In this document: piece after piece, positions 29,276-35,547 of the stretch | Position numbering within the stretch: position 1 is the stretch's first letter | Layout of the letters: each line of letters begins with the position of its first letter | Assembly (NCBI RefSeq): GCF_018449575.1 | Contig: NZ_JAAVUT010000030.1 | Location: forward strand, 1 to 43,024 | From: Sodalis sp. dw_96 | Lineage (GTDB): Bacteria; Pseudomonadota; Gammaproteobacteria; Enterobacterales; Enterobacteriaceae | DNA length: 43,024 bases | Direction of reading: 5' to 3' | The notes under the pieces: model-generated | What the model saw: only the letters and a program-made list of their open reading frames with translations | What the model was told of the DNA's origin: nothing | The model's database searches: none | Program-made: the position numbers and the translations under genes

Positions 29276-29575
29276 ATGAGTCAGAAACTTTGGGTGGATT
29301 ATTTAGTCATCGGCGGAAAACGTCATGGGGAAAGGTATGTAGAGCTACAGGAAGAAAATCAAGTCTATGTAAAAGCAAAGATACAGCCACTCTTAGAATT
29401 TATTGCACCTTCTATCGCTGAAAAATTAAGCAAAAAAGCCGGGGAATTTCACAAGGTCGAAAGGTTCGTATACAGCGGAAGGACGTATCTTCTTGCGATA
29501 CTGAAATCAAGGGCAGGGTACGACATTGAAAACCTACTGCATCAATCTGACCCTCCTGTAAAGCCCATTGATTAA
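29276..29575 (+). CDS. hypothetical protein, 99 residues (island)
   Basis: I do not recognise this gene. It encodes a soluble, Lys/Glu-rich 99-residue protein starting MSQKLWVDYLVIGGKRHGER, with no signal peptide or membrane segment. AAAGGA lies eight bases before the ATG, supporting translation, and a TATACT at 29234-29239 may be its -10 box. The alternation of short hydrophobic and charged runs suggests a small alpha/beta fold. The base composition is lower in GC than the flanking core genes. The bidirectional terminator at 29636 ends its transcript. Confidence 0.7.
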   Translation: MSQKLWVDYLVIGGKRHGERYVELQEENQVYVKAKIQPLLEFIAPSIAEKLSKKAGEFHKVERFVYSGRTYLLAILKSRAGYDIENLLHQSDPPVKPID

Positions 29576-29635
29576 GAAATAACCTCCCCCGGGCGGTTTC
29601 TTTAACACGTAAGCAAAGTTTTAAGCTCAAGATAA

Positions 29636-29658
29636 AAAGCCCCCCATATGGGGGCTTT
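29636..29658. terminator. bidirectional Rho-independent terminator
   Basis: AAAGCCCCC pairs with GGGGGCTTT around a CATAT loop. On the minus strand the stem is followed by TTTTTATC. It separates the converging 99-residue gene and the Gly-rich lipoprotein gene. Confidence 0.85.
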
Positions 29659-29684
29659 GTACACAAACACAATTCGGTGAAGCC

Positions 29685-29897
29685 TTAGCCACGGCCACCA
29701 GGGCCGCCACCACCGGGTCCACCGCCACCACCGGGTCCACCGCCACCATCGGGTCCACCGCCACCGCCAGGTCCTCCCATCTGTCCGCCGTCAGGCCCAC
29801 CGTCACCACCGTAACCACCATCACCTGGCATCCATAGACAGCCGCTTAATGCCACACTGAACGTAATGATACCTATCATCATTAAAAAACGTCGCAT
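29685..29897 (-). CDS. small Gly-rich lipoprotein
   Basis: This is a 70-residue protein with a clear lipoprotein signal: MRRFLMMIGIITFSVALSGC, where LSGC is the lipobox and Cys20 the lipidated residue. The mature part (50 residues) is almost wholly Gly, Pro and Asp in GGGGPDGG/GGGGPGGG units. The ribosome site AAGGAG lies seven bases before the ATG. The residue after the Cys is Leu, not Asp, so outer-membrane sorting is expected. Function is unknown; such a tail would be unfolded and flexible. The coding repeat (CCACCGGGTCCACCG type) is prone to length change. Confidence 0.8.
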   Translation of the reverse strand: MRRFLMMIGIITFSVALSGCLWMPGDGGYGGDGGPDGGQMGGPGGGGGPDGGGGPGGGGGPGGGGPGGRG

Positions 29898-30259
29898 ACT
29901 GAGCTCCTTCGAAATGTCATATGAATACTCGCTTCAGGAGCAAAACTATGCAATGCGAATAGTACTAATGTGGCGGAGGCTTTTATCGCGTCAGCACCAC
30001 CAGTTTTTGGATTACAGGAAATGTCTGGAGCTCCGTTTCTTTTGTCGCTCGCCGTCATGCTATCAGTGCATCCAGGCTATGACCGACAAACATTTTTCAT
30101 GCCATAAAAATTACGTCAAGAATAATATCAGCGAAAAATTGATATTGAATCTAGCTTCGTCGAATAAAAATTAAATTGACGGCGCTTTCTTGGCGCGGAA
30201 CAGAATATTGTCCTATAGCTAAAGGGCACCAAATCGATGCGTATCACAAGGGAAAAATT
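29898..30259. other. 362-bp AT-rich intergenic stretch
   Basis: An open plus-strand frame runs through 29866-30174, but it overlaps the lipoprotein gene antisense, has no ribosome site and shows no recognisable domain. I see no other signal than the likely divergent promoters of the lipoprotein and the 72-residue gene. Confidence 0.5.
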
Positions 30260-30478
30260 ATGCCAAAAGATGGAGATATTATTGACTTCTCACAAGACAA
30301 AAAGGTGGACTACCTTTTAGGTCATCACTTGGCGCGTGATGAAAACCAAGGCAACAGAGCGTTATTGGTAAAAATCGGAAACGACTATAAAAAAGATAAA
30401 AAGGTAGAGGGTGTCAAGGATGAAAAACCGTTCTATGACTATGTCAGAAAACACGCTCTATTTTCTCAAATGACGTGA
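30260..30478 (+). CDS. hypothetical protein, 72 residues (island)
   Basis: I do not recognise this protein. The ATG at 30260 has AAGGGA six bases upstream and opens MPKDGDIIDFSQDKKVDYLL, followed by GHHLARDENQ, a Lys/Asp-rich centre (DYKKDKKVEGVKDEKP) and FYDYVRKHALFSQMT. It is highly charged and soluble. An in-frame extension to 30176 lacks a ribosome site. A stem AAGCCCGCC/GGCGGGCTT at 30502-30522 follows the stop but without a T run. Its size and solitary, AT-rich setting resemble immunity or antitoxin genes, which is only a guess. Confidence 0.65.
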   Translation: MPKDGDIIDFSQDKKVDYLLGHHLARDENQGNRALLVKIGNDYKKDKKVEGVKDEKPFYDYVRKHALFSQMT

Positions 30479-30522
30479 TCATGATAAATAAGGCTGATAT
30501 CAAGCCCGCCAATGGCGGGCTT

Positions 30523-31144
30523 CGATGTGAAAACTGTGATGATAGCTTTGGGCAACTTCTGTCATAGACTTTGGATATCACGCCTACACCGGGAATAGTA
30601 TCGCTGTAAATCTCCCTTTGAATTTTTGGTTGATGACCGTCTGATAAATGCATGAAACAAAGCTGTTAAAATTTTTTCCAGCACGGGTTTGAGTACCCCG
30701 CATCGCGAAATATTCTACTCAACATCGATGGCCCGCGCCTTGTCGTTAATATTGTCGATATTCTTGAACAGACGAAGCCGGTGCCGAACTGTCTTGGTAT
30801 CGCCCCGACTTCTTTGAACTTCAGGTTTAAGCCGCGGCTGCTAAACACCATTTTTTAGCACATCCATTTCACATGCTGGCTACATTACTTTTTTTGTGAC
30901 AAGAGGATATGAGTTTCAGTAAACGCGCTTTCTTCATGAGGCACATTCATTGGTTGTATTTTACCAGAGTGCATTACGCGGTAAGACTTGATTCAAGCGA
31001 CGACACCCTTTGCATGATAAATATTTCATCTAAATGATGAAAAGTGAGAGGTTGCAAGGTTTTTTCTTGCTCATTGTATCGTACAAATGTTTGAGGGGCA
31101 TATCGATAAAAATTGAGATGCTAGACGACTCTAATGAGGCTAAA
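30523..31144. other. 622-bp stretch with decayed reading frames
   Basis: No intact gene with a ribosome site is visible. On the minus strand, coding-like segments switch frame between about 30850 and 30540; one contains HQPKIQREIYSDTIPGVGV, another DTKTVRHRLRLFKNIDNIND. Together they look like a gene broken by stops and shifts. I cannot assign a family. From 30860 to 31120 nothing stands out except AT-rich sequence. Confidence 0.4.
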
Positions 31145-31486
31145 ATGGAAGAATTAACCAAAGAAACAATGCTTTATAAGGATTATCGGTGGACGCATAA
31201 GCCAAGTGATGACCCGCAGAATCGGGAGATTGATGTAACGAAAATTGATCGTCACGAGGGGTATGAGGTTCTCCCATATATCAATAAATGGACATTGAGT
31301 AGTGGGAACGAGTCTACTCTTGAAGATAGACTTTATATTGAATGGATCATAAGGGAAAAACTCCCAATAATAACTGTATTAAGAAAAGAGACTACTGATT
31401 TTATAATAAGTGCTTATCCTTATAATAGAGCTGAATTTAAAAAGTCAAAAGTGTATTTAGCTTATAAGCCTAAGCGTCAGGAATAG
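31145..31486 (+). CDS. hypothetical protein, 113 residues (island)
   Basis: I do not recognise this protein. The ATG at 31145 is chosen because GAGG lies five bases before it; in-frame ATGs at 31118 and 31034 lack a comparable site. It begins MEELTKETMLYKDYRWTHKP and contains the block KIDRHEGYEVLPYINKW, then an acidic middle, IIREKLPIITVLRKET and a Lys-rich end. It is soluble, without a signal peptide. Its codon use is markedly AT-rich compared with core genes, suggesting horizontal origin. Confidence 0.7.
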   Translation: MEELTKETMLYKDYRWTHKPSDDPQNREIDVTKIDRHEGYEVLPYINKWTLSSGNESTLEDRLYIEWIIREKLPIITVLRKETTDFIISAYPYNRAEFKKSKVYLAYKPKRQE

Positions 31487-31580
31487 AATACATCTCTTTC
31501 AAGCAGATTTTTTTCCAAAAAAAGTCTGCAAGAAAATGAATGCCAAATATCGAATGTTGGCAAAATAGGAGAATGAAATC

Positions 31581-31865
31581 ATGGGTGAAAACTTTCAGGA
31601 AGCGCCGCTGCCTTTAGGTAACGTTTTCAAACGCAACGACCATGTGATTTTAGTATCAACACCCCTAGGAGAACCTCGAAAAAGATATAGATTAAGCGTC
31701 AGAATTTCGTCCATACATGACGGAATTTACCAGGGTTTCATTTCGTCGGTTGAAAATGCGGATGATCACGATAAACCAGGTGATTATTTTCATCGAGAAG
31801 AACGAATCAGCTTTGAAAAGCGACATATCCAGGGAATGGCGGCTCATTCGCAAGTCAACGCTTAA
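31581..31865 (+). CDS. hypothetical protein, 94 residues (island)
   Basis: I do not recognise this protein. AGGAG lies nine bases before the ATG. The sequence starts MGENFQEAPLPLGNVFKRND and has a predicted beta-rich middle (HVILVSTPL, KRYRLSVRISSI, GIYQGFISSV) followed by a polar, His-containing end (GDYFHREERISFEKRHI). No membrane segment is present. It follows the 113-residue gene by 94 bp on the same strand, so the two may be cotranscribed. Confidence 0.68.
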   Translation: MGENFQEAPLPLGNVFKRNDHVILVSTPLGEPRKRYRLSVRISSIHDGIYQGFISSVENADDHDKPGDYFHREERISFEKRHIQGMAAHSQVNA

Positions 31866-31920
31866 CAGACAGAACGGTAGTCGGTTTCTCTGTTTTTGTT
31901 TACGGCTGTGTCGTTGAAAC

Positions 31921-32006
31921 TGCTCGCCGCCGCCCTATCCGCACTCTTTATTCGTAAAACGCTATTCGTACTACGCGCAACTCGTACTAAGCGGCGGCGG
32001 CGAGCA
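31921..32006. repeat. GC-rich 14-bp inverted repeat with 58-bp loop
   Basis: TGCTCGCCGCCGCC (31921-31934) is perfectly complementary to 31993-32006. The spacer contains CGTACTA twice. The arms are far more GC-rich than the surrounding island. No second copy is in this window. It separates the 94-residue gene from the converging DUF6429-like gene and may act as a transcript end or be a small palindromic element. Confidence 0.7.
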
Positions 32007-32122
32007 TGATTCGGAACGTGCCTGCTGCTTATCTTAAAATTTCCCATAGGTAATCATCTTTCCAGGTTTTTTCATTATAGTTACCGGATTCAAGATGGCT
32101 GGTTTAATGTCTTGAATTCAAA

Positions 32123-32383
32123 TTATTTTTCTTTCTTTTCTTTTTTTCCTTTAACATCAGCAATAACAAAGAGCTGCTTGAAAAGCCGTTCGGATTCTCG
32201 CAGGCCCTCATCGGTAAATACAACGGATTTTGTTTTGTTGGCGGGATTACTAATAAGGCCTCGCTCGTAGAGCCGGTCCAACGCGTCCCAGTCATGGCCT
32301 TTCCAGGCCCGGTCAAATTCGTGGAGAGTCAGATAGAGCAGCGCAAGGACGGATTCATCGATGGCATTAGTATTGATGTTCAT
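32123..32383 (-). CDS. DUF6429-like protein, 86 residues
   Basis: The sequence IDESVLALLYLTLHEFDRAW then KGHDWDALDRLYERGLI, SVVFTDEGLRESERLFKQLF fits the small DUF6429-type proteins as I remember them: a wing-helix-like layout with a TxEGL segment as in small regulators. The start at 32381-32383 (MNINTNAIDE) has GAGGA upstream; the frame is open 27 codons further without support. The C-terminus is a run of Lys and Glu. Function is unknown. It is the right-most island gene before the repeat at 32710; the 409 bp upstream hold only a hairpin (32496-32524) and that repeat. Confidence 0.7.
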   Translation of the reverse strand: MNINTNAIDESVLALLYLTLHEFDRAWKGHDWDALDRLYERGLISNPANKTKSVVFTDEGLRESERLFKQLFVIADVKGKKEKKEK

Positions 32384-32709
32384 GGCGTTTCCTCGGAGTT
32401 TTGTTGAACCGCGCGCCGAAAAATTCATCTCAGCGCCGACACTGAATACATTACAATTTTGCAATCATAATTCAATAAATGTCCATTGAGAACCAGCAAA
32501 ATCACCGGCTCATAGGTGATTTGCCGACAGCCTGGAATCCTACCGACACTGCTCTATAAACGCCCGGAACCCGCTTCAAAAACGCGCGCTTACGATCTAT
32601 TTATGGCAACCGGCGGCGATGAGAACTACCCTTGCACTGCTTAGCAGGGAAAATTTCTCGTTGCGAACGTTTCCCCGTTATGACTCGTCGACAGTTATAT
32701 GCCGTACTT

Positions 32710-32770
32710 TATACCCAATAGATTTCGAGTTGCAGCCAACACAGCCGCAGCTCGCAAGATGAAGGGTATA
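32710..32770. repeat. 61-bp palindromic repeat, ERIC-arm type, copy 2
   Basis: TATACCC...GGGTATA borders enclose TTTCGAGTTGCAGCCAACAC and AGCCGCAGCTCGCAAGATGA. It matches copy 1 at 3623-3682 closely, and again lies in a 5' leader, here 23 bp before fbaB. Confidence 0.8.
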
Positions 32771-32792
32771 GCATCAATCAAAGGAGGCTATC

Positions 32793-33845
32793 ATGACCGA
32801 TATTACATCATTGCTGGGTAAAGATGCCGCAATGCTGCTGGAGCATCGCTGTACCACTATCCCCGCAGAACATCTGTGCCTGCCCGGCGGTGACTATGTC
32901 GACCGGGTAATGATCGACAACGCCCGTTCACCGGTGGTGTTGCGTAACATGCAGACGCTGTATAACACAGGCCGCCTGGCGGGTACCGGCTATCTCTCCA
33001 TCCTGCCGGTTGATCAGGGGGTGGAACACTCCGCCGGCGCGTCGTTTGCCGCCAATCCGCAATATTTCGACCCGAAAAACATTGTCGAACTGGCGTTGGA
33101 AGCCGGCTGTAACTGCGTGGCTTCCACCTATGGCGTGCTGGCGGCGGTTTCTCGCCGTTATGCTCATCGCATTCCGTTTCTGGTTAAAATTAATCATAAT
33201 GAAACCCTGAGCTATCCCACCCAATATGATCAAACGCTTTATGCCAGCGTGGATCAGGCGTTTGATTTGGGGGCGGTAGCGGTTGGGGCCACCATTTATT
33301 TCGGCTCGGAGCAGTCCCGCCGCCAGATAGAAGAAGTCTCCGCCGCCTTTGCGCGCGCTCACGAACTGGGCCTGGTTACGGTGCTGTGGGCCTATCTGCG
33401 TAACTCCGCCTTCAAGAAAGACGGGGTGGATTATCACTCCAGCGCCGATTTGACCGGCCAGGCCAATCATTTAGCCGCCACCATCGGTGCCGATATCGTT
33501 AAGCAGAAATTGGCCGAGAACAACGGCGGATATAAGGCCATCAACTTCGGTTACACGGATGAGCGGGTGTATAGCACCTTGACCTCGGATAATCCCATCG
33601 ATCTGGTGCGTTACCAACTGGCGAACTGCTATATGGGCCGCGCCGGGCTGATTAACTCAGGCGGTGCGTCGGTGGGCGAAACGGATATGGCGGAGTCTAT
33701 TCGTACGGCGGTAATCAATAAGCGAGCCGGCGGTATGGGAATGATTATGGGAAGAAAAGCATTCAAACGGTCCATGAAGGACGGAGTCGCCCTGATTAAT
33801 GCGGTGCAGGACGTCTACCTGGATAAATCCATCACCATTGCCTGA
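32793..33845 (+). CDS. fbaB: class I fructose-bisphosphate aldolase FbaB
   Basis: FbaB interconverts fructose-1,6-bisphosphate and two triose phosphates by a Schiff-base mechanism. The protein is 350 residues, as in E. coli, of the DhnA type. The blocks [39 protein letters not shown], the likely Schiff-base Lys in [11 protein letters not shown], and [15 protein letters not shown] are visible. AAGGAGG lies six bases before the ATG. In E. coli fbaB lies elsewhere, so its presence between sdsR and yebV is a local rearrangement. A GGTCGG/CCGACC stem follows the stop without a T run. Confidence 0.97.
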   Translation: MTDITSLLGKDAAMLLEHRCTTIPAEHLCLPGGDYVDRVMIDNARSPVVLRNMQTLYNTGRLAGTGYLSILPVDQGVEHSAGASFAANPQYFDPKNIVELALEAGCNCVASTYGVLAAVSRRYAHRIPFLVKINHNETLSYPTQYDQTLYASVDQAFDLGAVAVGATIYFGSEQSRRQIEEVSAAFARAHELGLVTVLWAYLRNSAFKKDGVDYHSSADLTGQANHLAATIGADIVKQKLAENNGGYKAINFGYTDERVYSTLTSDNPIDLVRYQLANCYMGRAGLINSGGASVGETDMAESIRTAVINKRAGGMGMIMGRKAFKRSMKDGVALINAVQDVYLDKSITIA

Positions 33846-33897
33846 TGGCTATCCATGAAAAGGTCGGGCCTGAAGGTCCGACCGGTTCACCCTAAAC

Positions 33898-34110
33898 TCA
33901 ACCTACTTTTCGGCACAGGTATCTATGTTTGATAAGGCTCTTGAAACACTCGCTTTTTGATGGCGCTTCCATCAAAGAATGATAAACATTTAATGAAACC
34001 CCGGGGTATTGGTAAGTCCCGATGGTTTGAAATTTTATTTCAAGCAGACGATGAGCGACATCATATCCTACGGACTGGATATCTTCAGATACTACCCGTT
34101 GACGTTCCAC
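33898..34110 (-). CDS. KTSC-domain protein, 70 residues
   Basis: The sequence (MERQRVVSEDIQSVGYDVAH, LLEIKFQTIGTYQYPGVSLN, FKSLIKHRYLCRKVG) is a complete KTSC domain, a short beta-barrel-like domain also found at the end of some lysyl-tRNA synthetases. It is expected to be cytoplasmic; its ligand is unknown, with RNA or nucleotide binding proposed only by analogy. The start is GTG at 34108-34110 with GGGGGAA seven bases upstream. It converges on fbaB and has no partner gene. Confidence 0.8.
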   Translation of the reverse strand: MERQRVVSEDIQSVGYDVAHRLLEIKFQTIGTYQYPGVSLNVYHSLMEAPSKSECFKSLIKHRYLCRKVG

Positions 34111-34312
34111 GTGCTATTCCCCCGCTATAAGAGACAACCTTAAGAAAATCCTAGGGCATTTTTAACGCGGCGACTTTGTCTGAGATCATGATTAAAGTTT
34201 CGCCAGCGCTTTTTTTAACAAAATAATCGGTGATGTGGAGGAATTTGTCAGGCAGGATAAAACGTATTGCAATGGGCGACCCTACGGGAATTTTGCAAAC
34301 GCCGCCACCGCT

Positions 34313-34816
34313 TCAGATTGTCTTCGATTCCACCACCGGTCCGGCTTCTGTCTTCGCCGACGCCAGCACCTGCTTTATGACCTGGTAGCAATCCTCGATA
34401 TGCGCGTTCCCCAAAAATTTCATGGCGCTGAAGCTCAAGCCGGCCGCGGCGGCCTGGCCGACGATCGGCACATAACGCAGCGCCGTTTTGGCGGCGATTT
34501 TGATCCCCACCCGTTTGAGCAACAGTGAGACGATTTTCCGGGTAATGGTGCTGCCGATAACGCGGCTTCCGATGCCGGTGATGGCCACCAGGGTGTATTT
34601 TTTTCGGTTCGGATGCAGGGCATCTATTTGCTGCGGCGTTAAGCCAAATTTCTCGTTGATAGCCGGTAATAAAGCCATTAATAATGAAACATCGGTGCCG
34701 ATATCCAGGCCCGGAATCGGAATGACCGCCGCCCCGGCGGATAATCCGGCACGCCGGGTCACCATTTTGCGGCACTCACGGCGTACCTGTTCCAACTCTT
34801 CCAGCGTTTGAATCAC
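34313..34816 (-). CDS. DUF697-like membrane protein, 167 residues
   Basis: The frame is open to 34993, but AAAGGAGAG lies seven bases before a GTG at 34814-34816, giving the start (M)IQTLEELEQVRRECRKMV; the upstream part crosses a terminator and is unlikely to be translated. The protein has hydrophobic stretches with VIPIPGLDIGTDVSLLMALL, GIGSRVIGSTITRKIVSLLL and YVPIVGQAAAAGLSFSAMKF. The paired PxPGxD and PxxGxxxxAxxxA segments resemble DUF697-type (YcjF-like) domains, often found with small GTPases. No GTPase gene lies nearby. Function unknown; the family call is tentative. Confidence 0.65.
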   Translation of the reverse strand: MIQTLEELEQVRRECRKMVTRRAGLSAGAAVIPIPGLDIGTDVSLLMALLPAINEKFGLTPQQIDALHPNRKKYTLVAITGIGSRVIGSTITRKIVSLLLKRVGIKIAAKTALRYVPIVGQAAAAGLSFSAMKFLGNAHIEDCYQVIKQVLASAKTEAGPVVESKTI

Positions 34817-34946
34817 GTTATCTCTCCTTTGGCCTTTCTCTTGAGACGGATGCCGGCTATTGGAGTGATAGGTCGCTATAGGGGCGTCAGGTCCTATAAT
34901 AGCCTCACTACCCTCGGTACGAGTCATTTCTGACGTATTTTCAGTC

Positions 34947-34972
34947 ATCAGCCTTCGGGCTGATTTTTTTTT
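34947..34972 (+). terminator. orphan Rho-independent terminator with TTCG loop
   Basis: ATCAGCC (34947-34953) and GGCTGAT (34958-34964) form a stem closed by TTCG and followed by eight further T on the plus strand. No plus-strand gene ends here. It would stop a transcript starting after the TATAAT at 34895-34900, suggesting a short non-coding RNA. The rest of 34817-35127 holds no gene. Confidence 0.85.
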
Positions 34973-35127
34973 ATTAAAAGTCAGCATATTCAATTATCGC
35001 GCCGATACGTTGTCAGGAGTGGCAAACCGAAGTGTAAGCGGGTTCCCGGCGGCCCCGTCCGCTCAAAGGACAGTCGACGAATCACTGGTCCGGTGTCAGG
35101 GGCAGGGGCATTGGCATTCATGTCGGG

Positions 35128-35373
35128 CTATTCCAGCCGCATGACCCAGGCGTCGTTGTCATGGTCGTAATGCTGCCGGTAAAGAACATGCTCTTTGCCG
35201 TCAAGAAAAGCGGGAATGCTGGTTTGTTCGTCCCAGCCGTCCAGTTGCTTGCAAAGATCGGGATCCGATTTGCAGGGGATGCTCAGCATATTCTCGACGG
35301 CATGATTTGTTCCGCTCGATAATTCCGCATCGTCAACTTTAAAACTTCCTATTCTGACTGTGGTCTTGGTCAT
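35128..35373 (-). CDS. yebV: YebV family protein
   Basis: The 81-residue protein aligns with E. coli YebV (78): TVRIGSFKVDDAELS, LSIPCKSDPDLCKQLDGWDE, TSIPAFLDG, VLYRQHYDHDNDAWVMRLE. It is a small soluble protein of unknown role with two conserved Cys. In E. coli it is downstream of rsmF; here 174 bp without a gene separate it from letB. The ribosome site is weak (TAGGGCG). Confidence 0.92.
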   Translation of the reverse strand: MTKTTVRIGSFKVDDAELSSGTNHAVENMLSIPCKSDPDLCKQLDGWDEQTSIPAFLDGKEHVLYRQHYDHDNDAWVMRLE

Positions 35374-35547
35374 GGCTACGCCCTACATTTTTCATGCCCG
35401 GAGCAATTTCCCTTGGCTTCTCACGTATTAAGCATAGCCAAAATCACACGAATTGCTCAAAGCCCCCGGCCACACGCAAAAGGGACGGCGCCGGCATCCG
35501 GTTCCTGACAGGCATCCCGGCGAAACCGCGCGACAGCGCCATACCCT

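Noticed and set aside
29696-29800. Regular GC-rich repeats considered as a CRISPR-like array
   Set aside because: The units are short, without spacers, and encode the Gly/Pro/Asp tail of the lipoprotein in frame.
29866-30174. 102-codon plus-strand frame in the island
   Set aside because: It begins antisense to the lipoprotein gene, lacks a ribosome site and has irregular Cys/His composition without a pattern.
34817-34993. N-terminal extension of the DUF697-like protein by 59 codons
   Set aside because: A strong ribosome site precedes the GTG at 34816, and the extension runs through a Rho-independent terminator and low-complexity codons.
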